This document shows positions 44,643-53,035 of a stretch of 64,000 nt of DNA, piece by piece; position 1 is the stretch's first letter, and every line of letters begins with the position of its first letter. The translations under genes and the position numbers were made by a program. Origin of the DNA: Bacillus_P idriensis_A. GTDB lineage: Bacteria > Bacillota > Bacilli > Bacillales > Bacillaceae. The notes under the pieces were generated by a model. The model worked only from the letters and a program-made list of their open reading frames with translations. It searched no databases and was not told the DNA's origin. The stretch is from contig NZ_JBCMYF010000031.1 of the NCBI RefSeq assembly GCF_050483325.1, positions 1 to 64,000 on the forward strand. Reading direction: 5' to 3'.

Positions 44643-46616
44643 ATCAAGGTTTACGAAGCCAAAACACTTGTGTCAGCAATGGAAAAGCGTGCCCGCCAAT
44701 ACGAAAATCTGAAGGGACAGGTGAATCACCTGAAAAACCAATTTTTAGACATCGCAAACTCAGGTGATGAATTTCAGGGAAAAGGGGCTGAAGTAATAAA
44801 AGGCTTCTATTCTGCCCAGGCAGACGTCGCAGAAGCATGGATCCGGCTGATCGATAAAAACATTGCTTTTTTCAAAGGGGTTGAGGGCGACACGGAAGAC
44901 GCCAAGCTTTCCGGCAGCACGTTCGTCCAACTGCCTTTTCTTGAAGAAAACATTCCGAGAGCCCGGGACCGCGCAAGGGAAATGGTGGAAGGTCAGCAGA
45001 ACGCCCTCAAGTCCATTCTGCACAGTATTGATGACTTAATCTCCCTGCCAGTTTTTTCAGCTGACGCCTTTGAGGACCATATGGCCAAAGCTGAAAAAGA
45101 GAGAAGGCAGACAGTCGACGCCGTCAATCAGCTCGATCAGACTCTGACAGCAGAATACGCCATCTCAGACAACGATCAGCACTACCTGACAGGACTATTT
45201 GGGCAGCTGCTCGAATCCTCCAGACAAGGAACCAGCATCACCCCCCTTCATTTTGACGCAAAAGCCTACAAAAACAGCGACATCTACAAGATGAAATCTG
45301 ACATCGAGAATAGCTCAAAGGAATATCTGACATTCAAAGCAGAACAGGCAGAAGCACGAAAACAAATGAAAATTGTCCAAGAACTAGAAGCCCGCCCATG
45401 GTACGAAAAAGTCTGGGATACAACCAAAACATTCACCGGCGAAGTATCAGGCTACTATGACTATAAGCGTGCCATAGAAGGCGTCGACCCCGTTACCGGC
45501 GAAAAACTCACAGAAGCCCAGCGCATCACTGCCGGAGCCATGGCCACCGCCGGAGTCATCCCAGTCGTAGGCTGGGCCGGACGAGCCTTCAAAGGCGGCA
45601 GCGCCATCTACAAAAGCGTCAAAGCCTACAACGCTGCCGATCATGCCCTGGACGCGTATAAAACACCCAAATCTTTCAGCACACTGCAGAAAACCGAAAT
45701 GGGCATATACGGCCTAGTCTCCTCGAACGGACTAGGCGAAGCTGTCCTTGGCAAAGACATGTTCGGCAACCAGCTTTCAGACCAGCAAAGACAGCAGAGC
45801 CTCATGCAGGCCCTCGGAATACTCGGAGTCGGAGGAGCAGCCTATGGATGGGACAAACTTGCTGCTAAAAACGGGAATATGCTGCCGTTCAGCAATCAGT
45901 ATGTGAACCGGAAGATTGAGAGTGCACATGCGATTTTGAGGGATGTTGGGAAGAGAGTTGGGAGTGTTCGGGTTCCGATTCCGGTTCCAGCAAGACAGGC
46001 AGCAGGTATGGGGATGAATATGCTGCCTGGTTTGGAGTACAGGTCTTTAAGTGAGATTGTTGCTTGGGCGAGGAGTAGTTCGGCTGTAAGAGGCACGAGT
46101 TACACATTGGAAGATTATCTTGAGAAAATAGTTGTTAACGGGAATGTCGACACTGCTGTAATGACTAAGCTAAAAAATGCTATTCAAAATAATTCGTTTA
46201 GTGTAGATGAGCTGTCGGAGATTAGAAAAAAGATGTCTGAGTTAGGAATTACAAAAGAATACAATGAAGCATTAATAAAAATTGATTTTGGAAAATATCT
46301 CAAAAAATTAATTGGGCCTCCACCATTGGCCATGATTAATCCACATGCCCATCATATTTTATTTAAAAAAGGGCTTGGTGAAACCCAGCAAAAACTTGTC
46401 CAAGAAGGGCAAGATTTATTAAGAAGGTATGGAATAGACCCGATAATCGGTAAAGAAAATCTTGTATGGGCACCCAATGCAGTTACAGGGCAACATAGTT
46501 TGGATGCTTTGGAAAACGTGGTGAGTCAATTAAAAGCTGTAGAAGCTGAAGGTGGAGACTCTGAAGATATTATAGAAGTTCTTGAAGAATTGGGAATTTT
46601 AGCTAGTAGAAGATAA
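44643..46616 (+). CDS. LXG polymorphic toxin with AHH nuclease tip
   Basis: About 657 residues: an LXG secretion domain (about 1-215; IKVYEAKTLVSAMEKRARQY start), then a pre-toxin TG region (about 265-330; GYYDYKRAIEGVDPVTGEKL, AGAMATAGVIPVVGWAGRA), and a C-terminal AHH-type nuclease with PHAHHILFKKG near residue 565 and LVWAPNAVTGQHS. It would be exported by the Esx/type VII system and cut nucleic acid in rivals. The family start falls at an ATC codon (44643) 8 bases after GGAGG; the first usual starts are GTG 44670 and ATG 44679. DNA becomes AT-rich at about 46080, where the toxin tip begins. The next gene is the likely immunity protein. Confidence 0.82.
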   Translation: MKVYEAKTLVSAMEKRARQYENLKGQVNHLKNQFLDIANSGDEFQGKGAEVIKGFYSAQADVAEAWIRLIDKNIAFFKGVEGDTEDAKLSGSTFVQLPFLEENIPRARDRAREMVEGQQNALKSILHSIDDLISLPVFSADAFEDHMAKAEKERRQTVDAVNQLDQTLTAEYAISDNDQHYLTGLFGQLLESSRQGTSITPLHFDAKAYKNSDIYKMKSDIENSSKEYLTFKAEQAEARKQMKIVQELEARPWYEKVWDTTKTFTGEVSGYYDYKRAIEGVDPVTGEKLTEAQRITAGAMATAGVIPVVGWAGRAFKGGSAIYKSVKAYNAADHALDAYKTPKSFSTLQKTEMGIYGLVSSNGLGEAVLGKDMFGNQLSDQQRQQSLMQALGILGVGGAAYGWDKLAAKNGNMLPFSNQYVNRKIESAHAILRDVGKRVGSVRVPIPVPARQAAGMGMNMLPGLEYRSLSEIVAWARSSSAVRGTSYTLEDYLEKIVVNGNVDTAVMTKLKNAIQNNSFSVDELSEIRKKMSELGITKEYNEALIKIDFGKYLKKLIGPPPLAMINPHAHHILFKKGLGETQQKLVQEGQDLLRRYGIDPIIGKENLVWAPNAVTGQHSLDALENVVSQLKAVEAEGGDSEDIIEVLEELGILASRR

Positions 46617-46638
46617 TTATAATTATGGAGGGTATGTC

Positions 46639-47148
46639 ATGGATAAAATAAGTGTAATTAAACCCATTAGAAAGGCAATTAAATCTGATGATATTGAGCA
46701 AGTACGAAAATTAATAGGGGATGATAAGGAAGTTCTTAACACAATGACTTCATTTGGTACTTGGTTACACGTAGCTGCTAAGCAAGGAAACGCTGAAATA
46801 GTTAGATTTCTTATTGATAAAGGCATTGATATAAATGCTAGAGGTGGTACTTTTGATGCTTCTGCATTAAATTTGGCATCAGGAGAAGGACATATGGAGA
46901 TAGTGAAGCTTTTAATTGACAATGGTTCCAAATTAGATGTGAGTTTAGCAAAAAGGAACCCATTATTCGGAGCAATTTATGGGGGACATAAAAAAGTAGT
47001 TCAGTATCTAGTTGACTCAGGTATAGATATTTCTATTCGATATACTGGAGAGAGTATGAAAGATATGAACGCTTATCAATATGCGAGAGAATTTGGTCAA
47101 ACTGAAATCGCAGCATATTTAAAGCAAAAGATGGAGGAGTTAGAATAG
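46639..47148 (+). CDS. Ankyrin-repeat protein, probable immunity to the AHH toxin
   Basis: A 169-residue cytoplasmic protein made of about four ankyrin repeats. Clear units include GTWLHVAAKQGNAEIVRFLI, ASALNLASGEGHMEIVKLLI and NPLFGAIYGGHKKVVQYLV. Ankyrin proteins are known immunity partners of AHH/HNH polymorphic toxins. It starts 22 bases after the toxin stop with GGAGGGTATGTC before the ATG, and has the same AT-rich composition as the toxin tip, so the pair probably moved together. The partnership is inferred from position. Confidence 0.8.
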   Translation: MDKISVIKPIRKAIKSDDIEQVRKLIGDDKEVLNTMTSFGTWLHVAAKQGNAEIVRFLIDKGIDINARGGTFDASALNLASGEGHMEIVKLLIDNGSKLDVSLAKRNPLFGAIYGGHKKVVQYLVDSGIDISIRYTGESMKDMNAYQYAREFGQTEIAAYLKQKMEELE

Positions 47149-47239
47149 TTTAAACAGGATTCTATTAAGTTGATTATAGAAATACGTTAAAACACTTGTT
47201 TGCCATTTGAGCAATCAGGTGTTTTTTCTCTTTCTTGAA

Positions 47240-47951
47240 CAGGCGAAGTATCCTTCTTCTATGACTTTAAGCGTGCCACAGAAGGCGTCGACCCGTTACC
47301 CGTTGCCGGCGGAAAAACTCAGAGAAGCCCAACGCATACCGCCGGAGCCATGGCCACCGCCGGCGTTGTCCCAGTCGTTTGGGGATTAATATGGGGTTGC
47401 CTGGTTTGGAGCATAGGTCTTTGAGTAAGGTTGTTGCTTGGGCGAGGAGCAGCGCGGCTGTTAGGGGCACGGGTAAAAGTGAAAATGATCATTATTTTAT
47501 CGGGAATCTAAAAGGAGAAAAAGTTCATCTGAAAGATGTGAAATTAAAGGAAATCATTTATACAAAGAGACTCCCAGAAGAAACAGCTTTACTAAGAAAT
47601 CAATTTAACAGTTCAGTCAGAAAAAACTTTCTTAAAGGATTTGCTAATGATCCTGTTAGAGTAGAATATTTAATAGAGGCAGGATTAAGTGAAAATGACA
47701 TCGCCAGAATGAAAGATGGACTTAATCCAAAAGGCTGGCAAGTACATCACAACCGACCATTAGATGACGGCGGTACAAATGATTTCAGTAATTTAGTTTT
47801 AATAAAGAACGATCCTTTTCATAAAGCAGTTACAAATGAGCAAAACTCTTTAACTAGAGAGTTACTTCCCACAGAGAGCAAGAAGATAAAATGGCCAATG
47901 TTTAACCATGAGATTTACCCTCCGAAGCCATTTAATAGAAAGGACGAATGA
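47240..47951 (+). pseudogene. Orphan HNH toxin cassette with broken pre-toxin region
   Basis: Positions 47240-47378 are a degraded copy of the PT-TG part of the LXG gene (TATGACTTTAAGCGTGCC, GAAGGCGTCGACCC), with frameshifts and about 400 bases missing. From 47379 an open frame of 190 codons continues with the PGLEHRSLSKVVAWARSS linker, shared with the LXG gene, and a new tip with an HNH-like motif QVHHNRPLDDGGTNDFSNLV (His123, His124). No LXG domain or SD is present, so it is a silent tip that could be joined to the LXG gene by recombination through the shared linker. Its stop overlaps the next immunity gene (ATGA). Confidence 0.78.
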
Positions 47952-48415
47952 ATATGCCAAAGTGGAAAGAATTATTGATCGAGATTTCAAGAATTGAAGA
48001 AAAGTACGGAAGTTCCCTTAGAAATCCTGCATTAGATACAGAAATACAAAAACTAAAGGAAAATACACAGAAAGAACTTGGAAATATACATTTTTTCGAG
48101 TCATATATTAAATTCTTAAAAAAAGCGAATGGACTAGACTTTAATGGATTAGTGGTATACGGAGTAGATAAAATTCTCCTAGAAAAAGAAATTGATGATA
48201 ATATCGATGGTTTTATTGAAACGAATTTGACTTGGCATGAAAATGATTGGCAAAAGCAATATGTATTTTTTGGTGATTCCGATACAGTATGGTATTGTTA
48301 TGACCTGAATAAAGGAACATGGTTAGAACTTGATAAGCCCTCAGGAACTGTCATTCAGTCATTTGACAATTTCGATTCCATGTTTGATGATGCACTTGAA
48401 ACATCCCTTTCATAA
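47948..48415 (+). CDS. YrhA-family (SUKH-like) immunity protein
   Basis: A 155-residue acidic protein. ESYIKFLKKANGLDFNGLVV and WQKQYVFFGDSDTVWYCYDL mark the YrhA/SUKH-type fold; the end (SFDNFDSMFDDALETSL) is the usual final helix. It overlaps the orphan HNH toxin frame by 4 bases and probably neutralises that toxin. A second ATG 6 bases in has the better distance from AAAGGA. A broken relative is at 40650-40870. A strong terminator follows. Confidence 0.8.
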   Translation: MNMPKWKELLIEISRIEEKYGSSLRNPALDTEIQKLKENTQKELGNIHFFESYIKFLKKANGLDFNGLVVYGVDKILLEKEIDDNIDGFIETNLTWHENDWQKQYVFFGDSDTVWYCYDLNKGTWLELDKPSGTVIQSFDNFDSMFDDALETSLS

Positions 48416-48476
48416 TTTATCTATTTGATTTGTGTTTCTTGAAACTAAATACACGAATATAATGTATCCTTTTTTG

Positions 48477-48515
48477 AAAAGACACAGCTGCCCACTATAG
48501 GAAGCTGTGTCTTTT
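48477..48515 (+). terminator. Terminator after the orphan cassette
   Basis: AAAAGACACAGCT (48477-48489) pairs perfectly with AGCTGTGTCTTTT (48503-48515). It is symmetric, so it works on both strands. Confidence 0.88.
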
Positions 48516-48642
48516 GTAAACGCCAGAATAAAAATGACAGTTTTTGCATGATAAAATTTTACACTTTACAAGATTGATGGTGAAAAATATTCAGACAGGC
48601 TTACTAACTACACAGGAGGTATAATAGATTGAAACTAAAAAT

Positions 48643-48743
48643 ATGGAGCAATTTACCCACAAATTGCGAATATATTAGTCAACATAATTCCCGAAGAATG
48701 GAAAAGTTTTGAGGGGCAAAGGGGTGAATCTAAATGCCCCTAG
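48643..48743 (+). pseudogene. Frameshifted YezG-like immunity gene fragment
   Basis: ATG at 48643 begins MEQF; after a shift at the T run the frame reads QIANILVNIIPEEWKSFEG before stopping at 48741. This is the start of a YezG/DUF600-type immunity protein (family pattern: QIANxIxxxIPEEW). A single missing T (TTT for TTTT) explains the shift, and the remaining 100-odd codons are gone. It lies between a terminator and the DUF4274 gene. The stretch 48516-48642 shows only a possible short C-terminal tail. Confidence 0.62.
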
Positions 48744-48757
48744 AAGGAGGTACTCCT

Positions 48758-49213
48758 ATGGAACAGAAAGATATCAAATTTCTTGAACAGCTACTTTATA
48801 ATACTGATAAATCCTTTGTTGTTAATCAGCTGTCTAGCATTGAAAAGCCATTACTACTTCATGGCTTTGCTTTTAATTATAATTGGAATAATGGTTTTGA
48901 TATTCCAAAAATCATTTTGGCTAATCAAAATTGTGATTTAGGTACCGGATTATTAATGTTTCATTACGCAGACGGCTATCGGATGTTAGAGAATTCAGAC
49001 GAAGTGTTAAACTCTTCTTCAGAGGAGTGGAAAGAATTTTTGATGGAGACATATAACAAAGTACTAAACCTTAATTTTAAGTCTCAGAATATTTCTTTTG
49101 AACCTGAGTTAACAAAAATTCAAAAGTATAAATTGAAGAAGAATAACCCAAATATTCCCGATGTTTTTATTAATAAGTCACCAGGAAAAATGGTTAATAT
49201 CCCTGAAATTTAA
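48758..49213 (+). CDS. DUF4274 protein, probable immunity protein
   Basis: 151 residues, cytoplasmic. The central LLLHGFAFNYNWNNGFDIPK and CDLGTGLLMFHYADGYRML are characteristic of DUF4274, a family often placed among polymorphic-toxin immunity genes in Bacillus. AGAAGGAGGTACTCCT places the start at 48758; an ATG 24 bases upstream lacks an SD. No toxin lies directly before it, only a broken YezG-like gene, so it is an orphan. After it, AAACCTTGATTGG repeats a sequence found behind the SUKH gene; 49260-49374 shows nothing else. Confidence 0.76.
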   Translation: MEQKDIKFLEQLLYNTDKSFVVNQLSSIEKPLLLHGFAFNYNWNNGFDIPKIILANQNCDLGTGLLMFHYADGYRMLENSDEVLNSSSEEWKEFLMETYNKVLNLNFKSQNISFEPELTKIQKYKLKKNNPNIPDVFINKSPGKMVNIPEI

Positions 49214-49374
49214 TATAAATTAAACCTTGATTGGCTTTAGCTCTCTCAAGAGTTATTTAACTTTGTTTGACTGCAACTTTAGTGGCTCCAAAACCATATT
49301 ACAAAGCATTTAAAACCTATAATAGTACTGATGACCAAAAGAGTCTTAAGTTGTTAATCAATTTAAGTACCTGT

Positions 49375-50023
49375 CTATTTCATTTTGCAAATGAAACAAT
49401 TACAATTCCTTTTGAAATTGATAGCTTTGGATAGGATATCAATCTTTTTGGAATCTGGCAGCTGATCGAAACGATTTGCATGTTTTAAAAAATTCTGCAA
49501 AAACTTTCTTCTTTCATCAGTCAACCTATTACTGTCTTTATAGTGAAGTCCAGCTTTAACGTAAAGGAAATCTTTGATAGAAGCATTATATTTGAGACCC
49601 GCAATCCAATTTAATGTTTTTTCGATAATCTTTCAATTCACTTCTAGAAAATCCCGTCATTTTATTAATCTTTGAAAAATTTTGGTGCTCAAGCCTATTC
49701 AATAGTAATTTTTTGTTTTTCTTATTTGAATCACCTTTATTATGAAGCCTTCGTAAGATCTTAAAGTATTGTGTTTCTTTCTCTGTAAATTCTTCAATAA
49801 TACAAAGTACTTCTTTCGTTTTATGAAAAGTAGATATATATTCGTAGCAATCATAACGACCAACTAGAATGTATTCTTCTCTGTCTGGGTGCTTTTCAAC
49901 CGGGAGAATAAGGTCATAATCAGAAAGCTGAGCATGAGTGGAGGTCATTCTTTTCATAAATACTTTTGTAACGTGAGGAAAATAGAGAGTACTTATTTTA
50001 TAAAAGTCTACCATTTCAATCAT
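49375..50023 (-). pseudogene. ParB-like-domain gene with a frameshift
   Basis: The frame from 50023 encodes a ParB/Srx-like N-terminal domain: YDLILPVEKHPDREEYILVG followed by RYDCYEY. Helices of a KorB/ParB type follow (FSKINKMTGFSRSELKDYRK). The frame ends at 49586, but a second frame continues in register as TLNWIAGLKYNASIKDFLYV to a stop at 49375. The shift is at the run AAAAAAC near 49618, where one A fewer would restore a protein of about 215 residues. The start follows GAGGGGGAATGTGT. It is either a pseudogene or a slippage site; no parA or plasmid genes are nearby. Confidence 0.62.
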
Positions 50024-50107
50024 ACACATTCCCCCTCACGAATGTATATGAGGCAGGTAATTTGTACCATTACCCTTACAAGTTATAACTATTGCAGTAA
50101 AAAGCGA

Positions 50108-50133
50108 ACAGAGAACCCGCTAAGGTTCTCTGT
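50108..50133 (-). terminator. Terminator downstream of the second manA
   Basis: On the minus strand ACAGAGAACC pairs with GGTTCTCTGT around a 6-base loop, then TCGCTTTTTAC. It lies about 100 bases after the manA stop. Confidence 0.72.
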
Positions 50134-50229
50134 ACAGATAAGATTATTAGTTTCCACACTTTTGACTAAAATGTTGGACTGTCCCTGCTTCTGCTAACAC
50201 ATTACTGCTCAGCAGATCGTGGAACATCA

Positions 50230-51180
50230 TCACACATGCGACACAATTAACTTGCAATCCCCTTCAACCACAAACGCCTCCATCCCCGCCGGCAGGACGA
50301 AATGAGTTCCCTTTGGCAGCGGATAGGATTCTTCGCCGTGGTGCAGGATTCCTTCTCCATCAATGACACTGCAGATTTGGAACGGATGCTTTTGAGTAAA
50401 GCTTGCTTTCCCTAGAATATCCCACTTATACACCGTAAAATACTGCTCTTTGACAAAAGTGGTTATGGTCACGCCATCAAGTTCCTCTATCTTCTGCTCA
50501 GCAAGACTGTCCACATGCGGAACCGTACTTACCTCAATCGCCTTCTCCAAATGCAGCTCCCGCTTCTCACCCCTGTCGTCTGTACGGTCATAATCATAGA
50601 CACGGTACGTTGTATCTGAGCTTTGCTGCGTCTCAAGCACAAGCGTGCCTTCACACAGCGCGTGAATCGTTCCGCTTGGCACGTAGAAGAAGTCGCCCGG
50701 CTTTATCTTCACACGGCGAAGAAGAGAATCCCACTCTTCATTCTCCACCATTCTCACTAGCTCTTCCTTTGAAGAAGCCGTGTGACCGTAAATCATATCG
50801 GTTCCCTCTTTGCAGTCGATGATGTACCAGCATTCGGTTTTGCCGAGTTCTCCGTTTTCGTTTGCGTGAGCGTAGTCATCATTCGGATGAACTTGGACGG
50901 AGAGGTCGTTGTTTGCGTCGAGGATCTTTGTTAGCAGAGGAAATTTCGTTCCTTCTGCTCCCCCGAAAATCTCGCGGTTCTCATCCCAAAGCTGTCCGAG
51001 TGTCTTGCCCGCATGTTCGCCTGATGCGATTGTGCTCTGTCCGTTAGGATGAGCAGAAATTGCCCAGCACTCACCTGTCAAATCAGATGGAATTTCATAA
51101 TTAAATTTGTCTCGCAGTGAAGTCCCTCCCCAGATGCGTTCCTGGAAAACAGGGGTTAAAAATAATGGTGACTGTGTCAC
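50230..51180 (-). CDS. manA: Mannose-6-phosphate isomerase, class I (second copy)
   Basis: A 316-residue paralogue of the protein at 22997 with the same motifs: FQERIWGGTSLR, LSVQVHPNDDYA, TECWYIID, YVPSGTIHAL and RVYDYDR. It starts at GTG behind AAGGAAC. Its neighbours (pgcA, galE, manC) suggest a biosynthetic job here: fructose-6-phosphate to mannose-6-phosphate for GDP-mannose. The other copy sits in a catabolic operon. It is last in this leftward block. Confidence 0.94.
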   Translation of the reverse strand: MTQSPLFLTPVFQERIWGGTSLRDKFNYEIPSDLTGECWAISAHPNGQSTIASGEHAGKTLGQLWDENREIFGGAEGTKFPLLTKILDANNDLSVQVHPNDDYAHANENGELGKTECWYIIDCKEGTDMIYGHTASSKEELVRMVENEEWDSLLRRVKIKPGDFFYVPSGTIHALCEGTLVLETQQSSDTTYRVYDYDRTDDRGEKRELHLEKAIEVSTVPHVDSLAEQKIEELDGVTITTFVKEQYFTVYKWDILGKASFTQKHPFQICSVIDGEGILHHGEESYPLPKGTHFVLPAGMEAFVVEGDCKLIVSHV

Positions 51181-51224
51181 GTTTGTTCCTTCTTTCTATC
51201 AATCATTTTCACGAATACGAACTG

Positions 51225-52958
51225 CTATACTGAAGCGGAAACTAAGCTGTTCACTCTATCCATCACAGCTTCTTGGATCATATGAAGAGCCTTCTTGCTT
51301 TCTTCAAGTGAACTACCCTTCACGCCAAAATAAAACTTTGCCTTAGGTTCAGTGCCAGACGGACGAAGAGTAAACCATGATTCGTCTTCCAAATAATACT
51401 TCAGGACGTTGGACTTTGGCAGATTGATAGTCTCATTACCGCCGCCAATATGAACTTTTTTGCTTGACTCATAATCCTCAACAACTTTCACCTTCAATCC
51501 TGCAATTTCAGAAGGTGGATTTTCCCGGAAAGAGGTCATGATAGATTGGATCTGCTCAGCGCCATCTTTTCCTTTCAGCGTCAGCGACTGAAGTGACTCC
51601 TGGTAGAACCCGTACTCTTTAAAAATCTCAAGCAAGCCTTCGAACAAAGTCATTCCTTTTGATTTATAATAAGCAGCAACCTCAGCTGCAAACAGCGCAG
51701 ACTGAACAGCATCTTTATCCCGTACGAAATCCCCAATTAAATAGCCATAGCTCTCTTCATAGCCAAATTGATAGGTATACTCGCCAGATTTCTCAAATTC
51801 ATTGATTTTTTCTCCAATGAACTTAAAGCCTGTCAAAGTATCGATTGTCGGAAGGCCAAAGCTTTCAGCAATAGCACGTCCGATTTCAGACGTCACGATG
51901 GTTTTAACCACCACTCCATTTGCTGGAAGCAGTCCTTTGGCTTTTTTCTGAGACAGCAAGTAATGAAGCATCAAGGCTCCCATTTGATTCCCCGTCAGTA
52001 CTACATACTCACCATCACTGTTTTTAACCGCAACTCCCAGACGATCGGCATCAGGATCTGTCCCAATAAGGATGTCGGCATCAATCTCTTTGCCATACTG
52101 AATCGCCAGCTCAAACGCCTCATGCTCTTCTGGATTCGGAGAAGTAACCGTTGAAAAGTCTGGATCAGGAAGCTCCTGTTCTTTTACAATTGTTACATGT
52201 TCGAAACCGAAGGCCTCCAATCCTCTTCTCACAAGCTTGTTAGCCGTTCCGTGCAAAGGAGAAAACACTATCTTTAAGTCGCTTCCTGCTGTTTCATTCA
52301 GCTGAATCGTTTTCAGCTGCTCTAGGTAGGCAGTATCAACCTTTTCACCGATATAAACCAGTAATCCCTTATCAAGCAAGGTTTGCTCATCTGAAACAGG
52401 GATCAGCAGCTCATTTTCAATGGCATCAATGTATGCACTGATCTGATCAACTGCTCCGGGAGGAATCTGACCGCCGTCCTCTCCATACACTTTAAACCCG
52501 TTATATTCAGGTGGATTATGGCTAGCAGTGATGACAATCCCAGCAAAAGCATTCAAATAGCGAACGGCGAAAGAAAGCTCAGGTGTAGGACGCAGCTCAT
52601 CAAAGACATAAGTTGTAATGCCGTGATGGCCCAGAGTTTTCGCTACTTCCAAAGCAAACTCAGGAGATTTGTGCCGTGAGTCATACGCAACGACAACTCC
52701 TCTTGTTTTTGCAAGCTCACCCTGATCCTCAATATACTTGGCGAGCCCTTCTGTTGCTTTGCGGATGGTATACGTGTTTAATCGATTCGTACCAGGACCA
52801 AGCTCTCCCCGGATGCCGCCGGTTCCGAATTCTGCATTCTTATAAAAGGAATCTTCTGCTCGTTTAGGGTCATGCTGGATTTGAAGAAGAGACGTTTTCA
52901 AGTCTTCCTCTAATTGATCAAAAGCCAGCCATTTTTCTAGTTGTTCGTTCCATTTCAT
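51225..52958 (-). CDS. pgcA: Phosphoglucomutase/phosphomannomutase
   Basis: A 577-residue alpha-D-phosphohexomutase. The catalytic serine loop is TASHNPPEYNGFKVYGEDGG (Ser146), the metal loop GTDPDADRLG, the sugar-binding loop GYEESYGYL, and the phosphate-binding loop FTLRPSGTEPKAKFY. The length is that of the PgcA group, which makes glucose-1-phosphate and can act on mannose phosphates. It links ManA (mannose-6-phosphate) with ManC (mannose-1-phosphate), and also supplies UDP-glucose for GalE. A terminator separates it from galE, so it may have its own promoter. Confidence 0.93.
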   Translation of the reverse strand: MKWNEQLEKWLAFDQLEEDLKTSLLQIQHDPKRAEDSFYKNAEFGTGGIRGELGPGTNRLNTYTIRKATEGLAKYIEDQGELAKTRGVVVAYDSRHKSPEFALEVAKTLGHHGITTYVFDELRPTPELSFAVRYLNAFAGIVITASHNPPEYNGFKVYGEDGGQIPPGAVDQISAYIDAIENELLIPVSDEQTLLDKGLLVYIGEKVDTAYLEQLKTIQLNETAGSDLKIVFSPLHGTANKLVRRGLEAFGFEHVTIVKEQELPDPDFSTVTSPNPEEHEAFELAIQYGKEIDADILIGTDPDADRLGVAVKNSDGEYVVLTGNQMGALMLHYLLSQKKAKGLLPANGVVVKTIVTSEIGRAIAESFGLPTIDTLTGFKFIGEKINEFEKSGEYTYQFGYEESYGYLIGDFVRDKDAVQSALFAAEVAAYYKSKGMTLFEGLLEIFKEYGFYQESLQSLTLKGKDGAEQIQSIMTSFRENPPSEIAGLKVKVVEDYESSKKVHIGGGNETINLPKSNVLKYYLEDESWFTLRPSGTEPKAKFYFGVKGSSLEESKKALHMIQEAVMDRVNSLVSASV

Positions 52959-53000
52959 TGGTTCATTGCCTCACATTTATCAATTTTGGACACAAGTAAA

Positions 53001-53029
53001 TAAGGCTGCATCGGTAGGATGCAGCCTTA
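53001..53029 (-). terminator. Terminator after galE
   Basis: TAAGGCTGCATC pairs perfectly with GATGCAGCCTTA around 5 bases; on the minus strand TTATTTACTTG follows. It lies 7 bases after the galE stop. Confidence 0.82.
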
Positions 53030-53035
53030 AAAGAT

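Noticed and set aside
47207..47389. Short ORF across the broken pre-toxin stretch
   Set aside because: It reads the decayed PT-TG copy in a wrong frame and has no SD or family match.
49586..50029. ParB-like gene as evidence for an integrated plasmid
   Set aside because: There is no ParA, replication protein or parS-like cluster around it.
50889..51000. ManA segment as a possible recent recombination tract with the first manA
   Set aside because: The copies are similar throughout with scattered silent differences; I could not see a sharp identity boundary by eye.
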